Below are positions 1 to 9,032 of a stretch of 58,043 nucleotides of DNA, piece by piece. The stretch is taken from contig NZ_JAUYAN010000308.1 in assembly GCF_030693485.1 (NCBI RefSeq), positions 1 to 58,043 on the forward strand, written 5' to 3'. A program made the translations under genes and the position numbers. Every line of letters starts with the position of its first letter. Position 1 is the first letter of the stretch. The DNA comes from Bradyrhizobium sp. Lineage in GTDB: Bacteria > Pseudomonadota > Alphaproteobacteria > Rhizobiales > Xanthobacteraceae. The notes beneath the pieces were generated by a model that saw only the letters and a program-made list of their open reading frames with translations, had not been told where the DNA came from and made no database searches.

Positions 1-516
1 GGGAGGCGGCGCGGCGCTGCCGGCGGTGGCGGCCGGTGGCGAGGCCGCGGCGGTCTGCGGCTGCGCTGCCGGATTGATCCAGCAGGCATGAATACGGCCG
101 CTCAGCGTGTCCGCCACTTTTGGATCGATCTCGGCGCCAAAACGGGTCAGGCAGCGGAACGTCGCCTGCACATGCCCGCCGGGACAGCCAAACCGGTCAT
201 ACAGATCGAGGTGCCGGAACGCGGTGTCGAGATCGTCGAGCCACATCAGGCGGACGACGCGGCGGCCGAGCCAGACGCATTCGGGGTTTCCTCCCGGGCC
301 GTTGATGGCCTGCGAGGCCTCCAGGAATTGGTCGGTCTTTCGCTGGTTATCCCTGGCGACATCGACGGGGGTGGCCGCAGCGGGCTTACCTGGATCCTGT
401 GCGCGGGAATCGCCGCTTTGGGCAAGGGCGCCGCCGATACCGATCAGGAGGGCGAGCCCGAGAACGGCGAGATGGCGCAAAGTCGCACTCTGAAACTGAA
501 GCACCCGTCGACGCAT
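1..516 (-). CDS. Exported small protein of a beta-glucan synthesis locus (3' end cut off)
   Basis: The frame is open from the ATG at 516 to the left edge, 172 codons without a stop, so the C-terminus is missing. Residues 1-33 form a typical Sec signal peptide (RRR n-region, Leu/Ile/Gly core, ALAQS cleavage region). The mature part has Cys-containing stretches (NPECVW, RFGCPGG, FRCLTRF, HACWINP) and ends in an Ala/Pro-rich tail. Proteins of this kind sit next to glucan synthases in Bradyrhizobium and are often labelled beta-1,3/beta-1,6-glucan biosynthesis protein; no enzymatic motif is visible. It is divergent from the GH17 gene at 785, with 268 bp between them. A periplasmic accessory role in cyclic glucan assembly is inference from location and export. 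Confidence 0.75.
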   Translation of the reverse strand, partial: MRRRVLQFQSATLRHLAVLGLALLIGIGGALAQSGDSRAQDPGKPAAATPVDVARDNQRKTDQFLEASQAINGPGGNPECVWLGRRVVRLMWLDDLDTAFRHLDLYDRFGCPGGHVQATFRCLTRFGAEIDPKVADTLSGRIHACWINPAAQPQTAAASPPAATAGSAAPPP

Positions 517-784
517 AGATTCCCCGATTTGTTGCCGTCCCGAGGCCAGCCCGGACGCGCTGGTTTGATGCCGTCCAAATGGGTCCCCATTGCGGCGGCG
601 ACCCCTGTGGATTCCCAAGAGAATCCCAGAACGATTCCCATGACGGACATTTCGGATTTTGTCCAGCAAAGTCACAACTTTATCGCGGAGTGGTAAAGTC
701 GCAGTCCGGGAAAGCCCCGATTGCGACCATCCGGCTCTTGGCAGGAGGCCGGTGACAAGCTAATCGACGATCCTCGCCCGGAGG
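517..784. promoter_or_regulatory. Divergent intergenic region of the glucan genes
   Basis: This 268-bp stretch separates two divergent genes and must hold both promoters. Its right part is richer in A/T than the genes around it. I could not identify a convincing -35/-10 pair or operator, and no small gene in it is supported. Confidence 0.4.
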
Positions 785-2410
785 ATGGAACCGATTTCAC
801 TTCGTACGCCACTGGCGCTTCTCCTGCTATCCCTGAGTGCGATCGCCGCGGTGTGGTGGTGGCTGGCCACGCCCATCAATCTGGCGCGCGCGCCGATCGA
901 CCCCAACGCCAAGCTGCAATGCGTGTCCTACGCGCCGTTCCGCGGCGACCAGACGCCGCTGGTGCCGACCTTGCAGATCGGTCCGGAACAGATCGCCGAG
1001 GATCTGGCGCAACTCGCCAAGATATCCGAATGCGTTCGCACCTATTCGATCGACAACGGTCTCGATCAGGTTCCCGCGCTCGCCGCCAAGGTCGGGCTGA
1101 AGGTCATTCAGGGGATCTGGCTTGGCAGCAACCGGCTGAAGAATCTCGCGCAGATCCAGACGGCGGTGCGTCTGACCCGGGAGTATCCCGGAATCATTAC
1201 CTCTGTCGTGGTCGGCAACGAGGTGCTGCTGCGCGGCGAGATGACGGCCGCCGATCTCGCGGCCAACATCCGCCTGGTCAAAGCGCAGGTCACCATTCCT
1301 GTTACCTACGCCGATGTATGGGAGTTCTGGCTGCGCCACCGGGAGGTCTATGACGCCGTCGACTTCGTCACCATCCACATCCTGCCGTATTGGGAAGACC
1401 ACCCGATCCGCGCCAGACACGCCGCGGCCCATGTCGAATCCATCTACAAGCGGATGGCGGTGGCGTTTCCGGCCAAGGAAATCCTGATCGGCGAAACCGG
1501 CTGGCCGAGTGCCGGACGGATGCGCGAAGGCGCGCTGCCGTCGCGTGCCAATCAGGCCAAGGTGGTCTCGGAAATTCTGGCGCTGGCGAAGCGGGAGAAT
1601 TTTCGCGTCAATCTGATCGAGGCCTATGACCAGCCCTGGAAGCGCCAGCTCGAAGGCACCGTCGGCGGTTATTGGGGCCTGATCGATGCCGCCCAACGCG
1701 CCGTGAAATATCCCGCGAATGCGGCCATCAGCAACTACCCGTTCTGGAAGCTGCAGATGGCAGCTGGCATGGGCTTGAGCATCCTGGTGTTCGGCGCGGC
1801 CTTGCTGACGCTGCGCCGCCGGCCCTGGACGCCGCGGCTGGCAGCCTGGGTCGCGGTCAGCATCTCCGCAACCGCAGCCGGCATCCTGTTGGGCGTAGCG
1901 TTCGACAAGATGTTCTATGAGAGTTACGGGATCGGCGGCTGGCTGAAATGGGGCGGGTTGCTGGCGGCCGGGATCGCGTCGCCGATGCTCTGCGCCAACG
2001 CCCTGATGTCGGGACGGGCGCTGCCGACATTCGTGCAACTGCTCGGGCCGCGCGATCAGCGCGCCCGATCGGTGCTGACCTTCCTGCTGGGCGCGGCGCT
2101 GCTGGTGACCACCCTGATCGGCGCCGAGACCGCGCTCGGGTTCATCTTCGATCCGCGCTACAAGGATTTTCCGTTTGCCGCCCTGACCATGGCGGTGTTG
2201 CCATTCTGGACGCTGATGGCGCTCAACCGGCCGCAGGAGGGCATCCGCCCGATCGCCGAATCCGTTTTTGCCGGCGTGTTCGCCGCTGCCGCGCTCTACA
2301 CCGGCATCAACGAAGGCAAGGACAACTGGCAGTCGCTGTGGACCTGCGCGGTATTCGTCCTGCTGGCGGTTACGCTGTGGCGGGCGCGGGGCGTGCAAAT
2401 CCCAAAATAA
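785..2410 (+). CDS. ndvC: GH17-family membrane glucan synthesis protein, NdvC-like
   Basis: 541 residues. An N-terminal membrane anchor (about 9-28) is followed by a glycoside hydrolase family 17 domain (about 45-310) and a C-terminal block of six to eight membrane helices (about 325-535). Both GH17 catalytic glutamates are visible: the acid/base in VVGNE (E146) and the nucleophile in IGETGWPS (E237). GH17 enzymes cleave or transfer beta-1,3-glucan; membrane-bound members in Bradyrhizobium (NdvB, NdvC) build periplasmic cyclic beta-1,3/1,6-glucans needed for low-osmolarity growth and nodulation. The size matches NdvC. No ndvB is visible in the window, so the paralogue assignment is tentative. 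The 3' end overlaps the convergent gene at 2370-2750 by 41 bp. Confidence 0.8.
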   Translation: MEPISLRTPLALLLLSLSAIAAVWWWLATPINLARAPIDPNAKLQCVSYAPFRGDQTPLVPTLQIGPEQIAEDLAQLAKISECVRTYSIDNGLDQVPALAAKVGLKVIQGIWLGSNRLKNLAQIQTAVRLTREYPGIITSVVVGNEVLLRGEMTAADLAANIRLVKAQVTIPVTYADVWEFWLRHREVYDAVDFVTIHILPYWEDHPIRARHAAAHVESIYKRMAVAFPAKEILIGETGWPSAGRMREGALPSRANQAKVVSEILALAKRENFRVNLIEAYDQPWKRQLEGTVGGYWGLIDAAQRAVKYPANAAISNYPFWKLQMAAGMGLSILVFGAALLTLRRRPWTPRLAAWVAVSISATAAGILLGVAFDKMFYESYGIGGWLKWGGLLAAGIASPMLCANALMSGRALPTFVQLLGPRDQRARSVLTFLLGAALLVTTLIGAETALGFIFDPRYKDFPFAALTMAVLPFWTLMALNRPQEGIRPIAESVFAGVFAAAALYTGINEGKDNWQSLWTCAVFVLLAVTLWRARGVQIPK

Positions 2411-2750
2411 GCAGGCCGATCGCCAGACCCGACAGGCCGATATTGTACAGCACGATGCCAAAGCCGGCGGCGATCAGCCCGCCGGTGAGCAGCACAATCG
2501 ACGGCCGCAGCAGATGAAGCGTTGCGATGATCAGCGCGACGATGCCGAATACCGAGTTGCGGAACAGCGACGTCACCAGGATCCGGGTCTTGCACAGCAT
2601 GCTCTGCAGGCCGGCATCGCAGGCCAGCGCCACGGTCGAAAACTCGATGGCGAGATAGCGCAGATAGAGCGCGTAGCCGACGGTCATGAAGCCGACGACC
2701 AGCAGCCATTGCACCTGATAGGGCGTCAGCCGGAACGGGATTTTTTTCAT
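2370..2750 (-). CDS. Small integral membrane protein of unknown function
   Basis: 126 residues from the ATG at 2750 (MKKIPFRLT); a longer upstream reading is low-complexity and lacks a better ribosome binding site. Four hydrophobic segments at about 13-31, 64-82, 86-104 and 105-121 predict a polytopic inner-membrane protein. A loop with two cysteines (ALACDAG, SMLCKTR) lies between helices 1 and 2. Its stop lies 41 bp inside the end of the GH17 gene on the opposite strand, so the two transcripts converge and overlap. I do not recognise a functional family. Confidence 0.7.
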   Translation of the reverse strand: MKKIPFRLTPYQVQWLLVVGFMTVGYALYLRYLAIEFSTVALACDAGLQSMLCKTRILVTSLFRNSVFGIVALIIATLHLLRPSIVLLTGGLIAAGFGIVLYNIGLSGLAIGLLILGFARPAPATA

Positions 2751-2865
2751 GGTTCGAATATGCTCGGTAATTCCGGGCGGGACAACCCGGTGCCTTCCGC
2801 CAATGCCCCGGCACCGTGAAAATGCATCAAAATGGTCGTCCAACGTGTTCTGATTGCAGGGTTTA

Positions 2866-4059
2866 TCAGTCGCGCCTGAACAACGTGGAAAGCGTCCGGG
2901 GTTCCGGCTTCCTGGCTTCCTCGACCGCCGGCTTCAGCTTGGCGCTGCTCCGCTTGCGCGGCGCCGGTTTGACGGCGGCGGGCGGCTCGTCGGCCTGCAG
3001 CGACAGGCGCTGGCCGTCGAACACGGTAGTCTCGCAGGTCCGCTGGTTTTCGACCAGCGTGGCGCAGATTTTCGCAGCCGCCGCCGCATCGCGCAGCGGT
3101 CCAGCGACCAGCCGCAGCTGCAGACCGAGGCCACCAGTGCCTTCCTTCACCACGATGATCGGACGCAATGAAGCAAGCGCCGCATTCGACTTCGACTTCA
3201 GCAGGCCGCGCCACAGCGCGCGCAGCCCGCCGACCGAATTGGCCCCGCCGACATCGACGCCGAATTCGGTGCGCAGCAGTTTGGGAGCAATCGCCTCCGC
3301 CTCGGCGTCGATGCCGGCAACGGTAACGATTTCGGGCATCGGCGATGCCGAGAAGTTCCTGGCCGGGGTCTCCGGTTCGATCAGTTTGCCGGCCGCGGCA
3401 TCCGGTGGCGCCATCATCGAGCGCTCCGCCATCAGCGGCGTAGCCGGGTTCGCCGGCGGCGGATTTTGAGAGGCCGGTCCAACCGAAGAGACGTTGGCTG
3501 GAGCCGGCTCCGGCGCCACGCTGGGCGCCATGATTGCCTTCGGCAGCTTCTCGGCGACGGCAGCGGCCGTTGTCGCCACGGGGCCGACGACCGGAGGCGG
3601 ACTGGCCAGCACCGCCGGTGTCTCGGCCTCAGGCCAGGCCGGAACCCGTTGGGGGGCCGCCGGGGCGGCGGCCTGCCGGGCAAGGGCGCCGGTCGCGGTA
3701 TCCAGTCCCTGTTCCAGCACGGTGACGCGGGAATACAGCCGGTCGCGATCGCTGTTCAGGGTTTCGATCGCGGAGGCCAGCCGCTTCGCCTCGCTCTGGC
3801 TGTCCCTGGCGACCAATTGAAGCTGCTGCGCCTGGCGGCTCAGGTCGGCCGCCGCGACCTGGTCGCGCCGCCATCCGACCGACGACTGATTGGCGAGCAC
3901 CGCCAGAACCACCGCGCCGACGGAGGCAACGCCCCACGATCCGAGCCGCCACAGCGCGCGGCGGTCGAATTCGTCCTCCTCCGCCAAAAAGCCGGTTAGC
4001 ACGCCGCCGGTATTCTCGGTTTCGAAACCGCCACCCAGATGGTCAGTATTCTTGGCCAT
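2866..4059 (-). CDS. Membrane-anchored coiled-coil protein with C-terminal SPOR-like domain
   Basis: 397 residues. I chose the ATG at 4059 (MAKNTDHLGG) over one 15 codons upstream because the protein then starts with the hydrophilic N-terminus expected before its single membrane helix (about 38-56). After the helix come a coiled coil (about 65-110, heptad-like LVARDSQSEAKRLASAIETL), a Pro/Ala-rich linker, and a C-terminal region (about 290-365) with the pattern LGLQLRLVAGPLRDAAAAAKICATL, resembling SPOR peptidoglycan-binding repeats. The tail is Lys/Arg-rich and basic. Topology suggests a bitopic envelope protein, with the SPOR-like end in the periplasm. It diverges from glmU. Function is unknown. 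Confidence 0.75.
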   Translation of the reverse strand: MAKNTDHLGGGFETENTGGVLTGFLAEEDEFDRRALWRLGSWGVASVGAVVLAVLANQSSVGWRRDQVAAADLSRQAQQLQLVARDSQSEAKRLASAIETLNSDRDRLYSRVTVLEQGLDTATGALARQAAAPAAPQRVPAWPEAETPAVLASPPPVVGPVATTAAAVAEKLPKAIMAPSVAPEPAPANVSSVGPASQNPPPANPATPLMAERSMMAPPDAAAGKLIEPETPARNFSASPMPEIVTVAGIDAEAEAIAPKLLRTEFGVDVGGANSVGGLRALWRGLLKSKSNAALASLRPIIVVKEGTGGLGLQLRLVAGPLRDAAAAAKICATLVENQRTCETTVFDGQRLSLQADEPPAAVKPAPRKRSSAKLKPAVEEARKPEPRTLSTLFRRD

Positions 4060-4244
4060 GCGAAGTTGTCGGCCCTCCCGAGGCCTGCCCGAATCACAGC
4101 GCAAACATTAACAGGAAAGCGTCCTCAGCTTGAATCCGTACCGTTCCCCATGGGGCGAATCGGATTTCCATGCGGGACGAAAACCCTCTAAGAGGGCGGC
4201 GATGCCACATCGGCTGCTCACGCAGGGCCAACACAGGGATACGA

Positions 4245-5603
4245 ATGTCCGCTCGATCCAGCCTCACCATTGTGCTCGCCGCCGGTGAGGGCACGCGCAT
4301 GCAATCGTCGCTTCCGAAGGTGCTGCATCCCGTCGCCGGCCAGTCGCTGCTGGCGCATGTGCTCGGCGCCGCCCCGAAGGGCGCGGATGCCCGGCTTGCC
4401 GTGGTGATCGGACCCGACCACAAGGCGGTCGCCGACGAGGCCAGGCGCATCCGTCCCGACGCCGATAACTTCGTTCAGCGCGAGCGGCTCGGCACGGCAC
4501 ATGCGGTGCTGGCGGCCCGCGACGCGATTGTCAGCGGCGCCGACGACTTGCTGGTGGTGTTCGGCGATACGCCGTTGATTTCGGCTGAAACATTTTCGCG
4601 GCTGCGCGCGCCGCTGCAGTCGGGCGCAGCATTGACAGTGCTCGGCTTTCGCGCCGCCGATCCCGCCGGCTATGGCAGGCTGCTGGTCGAGGACGACCGG
4701 CTGGTCGAGATCCGCGAACATGCCGACGCCACGCCGGCGCAACGCGCCATCAAACTCTGCAACGCCGGCGTGATGGCGTTCGATGGCCGCAAGGCGCTGC
4801 AGATCATCGACGCCATCGGCAATGCCAACAGCAAAGGCGAGTATTACCTGACCGACGCCGTCACGGTGGTTCGGGATCTGGGATGGGAGGCCGTCGTGAT
4901 CGAAACCAGCGAGGATGAAGTGCGGGGCATCAACACCAAGGCCCAGCTCGCCGAGGCCGAGCATGTCATGCAGGCCAGGTTGCGCAAGGCAGCGCTGGAG
5001 GCCGGCGTGACGCTGATCGCGCCCGAGACGGTCTATCTCGCCGCCGACACCACCTTCGGCAAGGACGTGACGATCGAGCCGTTCGTGGTGATAGGTCCCG
5101 GCGTCACCATCGCCGACGGCGCGGTGATCCATTCGTTCTCCCACATCGTGCAGGCCTCGATCGGCAGGAAGGCTTCGGTCGGCCCCTATGCGCGGTTGCG
5201 GCCGGGCACCTCGCTCGGCGACGGCGCGCGGATCGGCAATTTCGTCGAGGTCAAGGCGGCGACACTGGCAGCCGGCGTCAAGGTCAACCACCTCAGTTAC
5301 ATCGGCGACGCCGATGTCGGCGCCAACTCCAACATCGGCGCCGGCACCATCACCTGCAACTATGACGGCTTCTCCAAGCACAAGACCACGATCGGCGAGG
5401 GCGCCTTTGTCGGCACCAATTCCTCGCTGGTGGCGCCGGTGAAAATCGGCAACGGCGCCTATATCGGGTCGGGCTCGGTCATCACCAAGGACGTGCCCGA
5501 CGACGCGCTCGCCGTCGAACGCAGCCCGCAGACCAACCGCGAGGGCGGCGCCAAGCGCTACCGCGAGCTGAAGACGCGCAGCAAGAAACCGAAAGATGGC
5601 TAA
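4245..5603 (+). CDS. glmU: Bifunctional UDP-N-acetylglucosamine pyrophosphorylase / glucosamine-1-phosphate acetyltransferase
   Basis: 452 residues, normal GlmU length. The ATG at 4245 puts the nucleotide-binding motif LAAGEGTRM at residues 11-19 and the catalytic Lys at 25. The N-terminal half is a Rossmann-type uridylyltransferase ([15 protein letters not shown] [10 protein letters not shown]); the C-terminal half is a left-handed beta helix of hexapeptide repeats ([52 protein letters not shown]) that acetylates GlcN-1-P. The product, UDP-GlcNAc, feeds peptidoglycan and lipopolysaccharide synthesis. It lies 128 bp upstream of glmS, which makes its precursor GlcN-6-P. Confidence 0.97.
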   Translation: MSARSSLTIVLAAGEGTRMQSSLPKVLHPVAGQSLLAHVLGAAPKGADARLAVVIGPDHKAVADEARRIRPDADNFVQRERLGTAHAVLAARDAIVSGADDLLVVFGDTPLISAETFSRLRAPLQSGAALTVLGFRAADPAGYGRLLVEDDRLVEIREHADATPAQRAIKLCNAGVMAFDGRKALQIIDAIGNANSKGEYYLTDAVTVVRDLGWEAVVIETSEDEVRGINTKAQLAEAEHVMQARLRKAALEAGVTLIAPETVYLAADTTFGKDVTIEPFVVIGPGVTIADGAVIHSFSHIVQASIGRKASVGPYARLRPGTSLGDGARIGNFVEVKAATLAAGVKVNHLSYIGDADVGANSNIGAGTITCNYDGFSKHKTTIGEGAFVGTNSSLVAPVKIGNGAYIGSGSVITKDVPDDALAVERSPQTNREGGAKRYRELKTRSKKPKDG

Positions 5604-5731
5604 TGCTGCTGTTATTAAGCTTTCCGCTTAACGCTGTCTCAATCGGCAATAATTATTGAGTATCTGAACCGGCGCGATTCTCGTTAAGAGAAGCGGGCGC
5701 CTTTTCGTCGAATTTGGGGATATTGAACCGC
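5604..5731 (+). promoter_or_regulatory. glmU-glmS intergenic region with two small inverted repeats
   Basis: A/T-rich compared with the flanking genes. It contains TTAAGC/GCTTAA arms at 5615-5620 and 5626-5631, and CTCAAT/ATTGAG arms around 5639-5661. Neither has a following T-run, so they look more like operator-type repeats or weak RNA stems than a terminator. A separate glmS promoter here is possible but not shown. Confidence 0.35.
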
Positions 5732-7558
5732 ATGTGCGGCATTGTCGGCATTCTCGGGCGGGCTCCGGTGGCGGAGCAACTGGTGGATTCGCTCAAGCGG
5801 CTCGAATATCGCGGTTATGATTCCGCTGGCGTCGCGACACTGGAAGGCGATCACATCGAGCGCCGCCGCGCCGAGGGCAAGCTGAAGAATCTCGAAGCGC
5901 GGTTGCGGGCCGAGCCGCTGGCCGGGCACACCGGCATCGGGCATACCCGCTGGGCCACCCACGGCAAGCCGACCGAAAACAACGCGCATCCGCACGCCAC
6001 CGACCGCGTCGCCGTGGTTCACAACGGCATCATCGAGAATTTTCGCGAGTTGCGCGAAGCGCTCACGAAGAAGGGCGCGGTCTTCAGGACCGAGACCGAT
6101 ACCGAGATCGTGCTGCATTTGGTCGACAGCTATCTGGCCAGGGGCATCGATCCCGTCGAGGCGGTCAAGGCTTCGCTGTCGCAGCTGCGCGGCGCGTTCG
6201 CGCTCGGCTTCATTTTCGCGGGCGACGCCAATTTGATGATCGGCGCCCGCAACGGCCCGCCGCTGGCGATCGGGTATGGCGACGGCGAGATGTATCTGGG
6301 TTCGGACGCCATCGCGCTCGGCCCGTTCACCGACACCATCAGTTATCTCGAGGACGGCGACTGGGTCGTGCTGACGCGCACCGGCGCGGTGATCTACGAC
6401 AAGCACAATGCGGTCGTGCATCGCGAGGTGCTCAAGCACGCCGCCTCGACCTCGCTGGTCGACAAGGCCAATTACCGCCACTTCATGGCCAAGGAGATCC
6501 ACGAGCAGCCCGAGGTGGTCGGCCACACGCTGGCGCGCTACGTCGACATGGCGACCGAGCGAGTCTCATTGCCGGTCACGCTGCCGTTCGACTTCAAGAA
6601 TATCCAGCGCATCTCGATCGTCGCCTGCGGCACCGCGAGCTATGCCGGCTACGTCGCCAAATACTGGTTCGAGCGCCTGGGCCGCGTTCCCGTCGAGCTC
6701 GATGTAGCCTCGGAATTCCGCTACCGCGAGGCGCCGCTGCGCAAGGGCGATCTGGCGATCTTCATTTCGCAGTCCGGCGAGACCGCCGACACGCTGGCGG
6801 CCTTGCGCTACGCCAAGGCGGAGGGGGTGCACACGCTCTCCGTGGTCAACGTGCCGAGCTCGACCATCGCGCGCGAGAGCGAAACGGTGTTGCAGACGCT
6901 GGCCGGTCCGGAAATCGGCGTCGCGTCGACCAAGGCGTTTACCTGCCAGCTGATGGTGCTGGCCGCGATCGCGGTGGCCGCCGGCAAGGCGCGCGGCGAA
7001 TTGTCCGAAACCGACGAAGCCAGGCTGGTGCATGGGCTGGTGGAAATTCCGCGCCTGATGGCCGAGGCCCTGAAGACCGAACCGCAGATCGAAAAGCTCG
7101 CGCGCGAACTGGCAAAATGCAAGGACGTGCTCTATCTCGGCCGCGGCACCAGCTATCCGCTGGCGCTGGAGGGCGCGCTGAAGCTGAAGGAAATTTCCTA
7201 CATCCATGCCGAGGGCTACGCCGCCGGCGAGCTCAAGCACGGCCCGATCGCGCTGATCGACGAGAACATGCCGGTCGTGGTGATCGCGCCGCATGACCGG
7301 GTGTTCGAGAAGACCGTCTCCAACATGCAGGAAGTCGCCGCCCGCGGCGGCAATATCATTCTCATGACCGACGCCAAGGGCGCGGCGGAGGCAACCATCG
7401 AGTCGCTGGTGACCATCGTGCTGCCCGACATGGGCGCCACCTTTACGCCGATGGTTTACGCCGTTCCCGTGCAGCTGCTGGCCTATCATACCGCCGTGAT
7501 CATGGGCACCGACGTCGACCAGCCGCGCAATCTGGCGAAATCGGTGACGGTGGAATAA
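5732..7558 (+). CDS. glmS: Glutamine-fructose-6-phosphate aminotransferase (isomerizing)
   Basis: 608 residues. The ATG at 5732 gives MCGIVG, so Cys2 becomes the N-terminal nucleophile after Met removal. The glutaminase domain (1-220) shows GYDSAG, TRWATHG and HNGIIENF; two SIS sugar-isomerase domains follow (SIVACGTASYAGYVAKYWFE, FISQSGETADTLAAL, STKAFTCQL, YLGRGTSYPLALEGALKLKEISYIHAEGYAAGELKHGP) and the C-terminus ends DVDQPRNLAKSVTVE, as in the family. It makes GlcN-6-P from Fru-6-P and glutamine, the first step of amino sugar synthesis, in the cytoplasm. It pairs with glmU upstream. Confidence 0.98.
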   Translation: MCGIVGILGRAPVAEQLVDSLKRLEYRGYDSAGVATLEGDHIERRRAEGKLKNLEARLRAEPLAGHTGIGHTRWATHGKPTENNAHPHATDRVAVVHNGIIENFRELREALTKKGAVFRTETDTEIVLHLVDSYLARGIDPVEAVKASLSQLRGAFALGFIFAGDANLMIGARNGPPLAIGYGDGEMYLGSDAIALGPFTDTISYLEDGDWVVLTRTGAVIYDKHNAVVHREVLKHAASTSLVDKANYRHFMAKEIHEQPEVVGHTLARYVDMATERVSLPVTLPFDFKNIQRISIVACGTASYAGYVAKYWFERLGRVPVELDVASEFRYREAPLRKGDLAIFISQSGETADTLAALRYAKAEGVHTLSVVNVPSSTIARESETVLQTLAGPEIGVASTKAFTCQLMVLAAIAVAAGKARGELSETDEARLVHGLVEIPRLMAEALKTEPQIEKLARELAKCKDVLYLGRGTSYPLALEGALKLKEISYIHAEGYAAGELKHGPIALIDENMPVVVIAPHDRVFEKTVSNMQEVAARGGNIILMTDAKGAAEATIESLVTIVLPDMGATFTPMVYAVPVQLLAYHTAVIMGTDVDQPRNLAKSVTVE

Positions 7559-7665
7559 GTGTCACGCCGCCTGATGTGACCAGGCTGTGGCCGGGGTGTT
7601 CCAAAGTCTGCTAGGATGGCTTAGCTGCATCGTACAATAGCCGCCTCGACTGATCTGGAACCCGA

Positions 7666-8442
7666 ATGAACCGCGAACCTTCCCCCATCGAGCCTGACAC
7701 AGACCTGCCTCCCCCGCCGGAGGCTCCGCATGGATTATTGGCCCGATTCCGGAACTATTTCCTGACCGGCCTGATTGTCGCCGGTCCGATCGCCATCACC
7801 TTCTATCTGACCTGGTGGTTCGTGACCTGGGTTGACGGCATCGTCCGGCCGTTCATTCCGCTGGCCTATCGCCCGGAAACCTACCTGCCGTTCGGGCTGC
7901 CCGGCGCCGGGCTGATCGTCGCGGTGTTCGCGCTGACGCTGCTGGGCTTCCTCGCCGCCAACCTGATCGGGCGGACCCTGGTCGATCTCGGCGAGCGGCT
8001 GCTCGGCCGCATGCCGGTGGTGCGCGCGATCTATCGCGGCCTGAAGCAGGTGTTCGAGACGCTGTTTTCGGGGCAGGGCTCCAGCTTCCGCCGCGTCGGC
8101 CTGGTCGAATTCCCGGCGCCCGGCATGTGGTCGATCGTGCTGATCTCGCAGTTGCCGAGCGTGGAGATCGCCAACAAGCTCCCGGGCCAGGACGAGCACA
8201 TCTCGGTATTCCTGCCGTGCGCGCCGAACCCGACCACCGGGTTTTTCTTCTATGTGCCGAAGAGCAAGATCGTCGAAGTCCAGATGAGCGCCGAAGACGC
8301 CGCCACCCTGATCATGTCCTGCGGCGTGGTGCAGCCCGGCTCCGACGGCCAGAAGAAGATCGCGGCCATGGCGGAGATGGCGAACGCCGCGCGCGTGGCG
8401 AATACAGCCGCAGCGCGACCGGAGCCGGCGAAGGTGGATTGA
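7666..8442 (+). CDS. DUF502 family inner-membrane protein
   Basis: 258 residues. A Pro-rich cytoplasmic N-terminus is followed by two membrane helices (about 34-57 and 75-100) flanking the family-typical YFLTGLIVAGPIAITFYLTWWFVTWVD, then VVRAIYRGLKQVFETLF and a soluble C-terminal domain with SVFLPCAPNPTTGFFFYVPKSKIVEVQMSAEDAATLIMSCGVVQP. These are hallmarks of DUF502. The molecular role of the family is not established. It stands 107 bp after glmS on the same strand and could be cotranscribed. Confidence 0.85.
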   Translation: MNREPSPIEPDTDLPPPPEAPHGLLARFRNYFLTGLIVAGPIAITFYLTWWFVTWVDGIVRPFIPLAYRPETYLPFGLPGAGLIVAVFALTLLGFLAANLIGRTLVDLGERLLGRMPVVRAIYRGLKQVFETLFSGQGSSFRRVGLVEFPAPGMWSIVLISQLPSVEIANKLPGQDEHISVFLPCAPNPTTGFFFYVPKSKIVEVQMSAEDAATLIMSCGVVQPGSDGQKKIAAMAEMANAARVANTAAARPEPAKVD

Positions 8443-8500
8443 GAGCTTCGCTGCTTTGACTGGAGTGGCGGAATAGCGCGGCTATGCTATATTTGTGAGC

Positions 8501-8731
8501 ATGACCCCCGGAACCAAAGCATTGTTGGAGCAGGTTCAGTCCTGGCCGCAAGAGGATCAGGAAGAGCTCGCTGAGGTAGCCCGCGAGATCGAATCGCGTC
8601 GCACCGGCGTGTACCGGCTTTCCGATGAAGAGCGAACCGCAGTCCGCGCGGGAATGGAAGACGCGCGTCGCGGGGATTTCGCGTCTGACGAGGAAATCGA
8701 CGAACTTTATCGTTTGCATCCCCGTGCATGA
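8501..8731 (+). CDS. Antitoxin of a ParE-type toxin-antitoxin pair
   Basis: 76 residues from the ATG at 8501; an in-frame GTG lies two codons upstream and cannot be excluded. The protein is acidic and helical (QEDQEELAEVAREIESRRTG, LSDEERTAVRAGMEDARRGDFASDEEIDELYRLH), the pattern of small antitoxins encoded directly before ParE toxins in rhizobia. The last codons overlap the toxin start (ATGA, 8728-8731), so the two are translationally coupled. It should bind and neutralise the toxin and probably autoregulate. Because the toxin looks deleted, the pair may no longer be active. Confidence 0.75.
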   Translation: MTPGTKALLEQVQSWPQEDQEELAEVAREIESRRTGVYRLSDEERTAVRAGMEDARRGDFASDEEIDELYRLHPRA

Positions 8732-8955
8732 AGGTTCGCTTTACCCGGAGGGCGCAGCGTGATCTCGCTCAGATCCACGATTACATCAGTGATGACAGTC
8801 CTGATATCGCCACTCGATTTGTCTCGCGTTTGGTCGAACGTTCGAGGGAGTTGGCCGATAACCCATTCCAGGGCTATTTGGTTACCGGTGACGAGATTCA
8901 CGTCACCCACATCCGCCACACGTCGCGTCGGCGTCCGCCCGGTTGGGGCCGATAA
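8728..8955 (+). CDS. ParE-family toxin, apparently with an internal in-frame deletion
   Basis: 75 residues. The N-terminus (FTRRAQRDLAQIHDYIS, RFVSRLVERSRELADNPFQG) and C-terminus (TGDEIHVTHIRHTSRR) match the two ends of ParE/RelE-superfamily toxins, which poison gyrase or the ribosome. The family usually has about 90-100 residues, with two central beta strands between the NPFQG-type turn and the last hairpin (typically an Arg-rich stretch ending in a YLI-Y-V pattern). Here the NPFQG is followed directly by YLVTGDEI, so some 20-25 residues seem to be missing while the frame is kept. The product is probably inactive, judged from family comparison only. Confidence 0.7.
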   Translation: MKVRFTRRAQRDLAQIHDYISDDSPDIATRFVSRLVERSRELADNPFQGYLVTGDEIHVTHIRHTSRRRPPGWGR

Positions 8956-9032
8956 GCGTCGCCGTGGCCGGAGGTGGAAAGGTGGATTGAGGGCGGTGGT
9001 GAATTGAGATGGCGTCGTTCGTGGAGTGATCT

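Noticed and set aside
88..696. 202-codon plus-strand frame at the left edge
   Set aside because: The opposite strand encodes a coherent signal-peptide protein over 1-516; the plus frame has no domain-like composition.
5604..5731. glmS ribozyme or riboswitch upstream of glmS
   Set aside because: The 128-bp gap is too short and has none of the ribozyme core; that element is restricted to Gram-positive bacteria.
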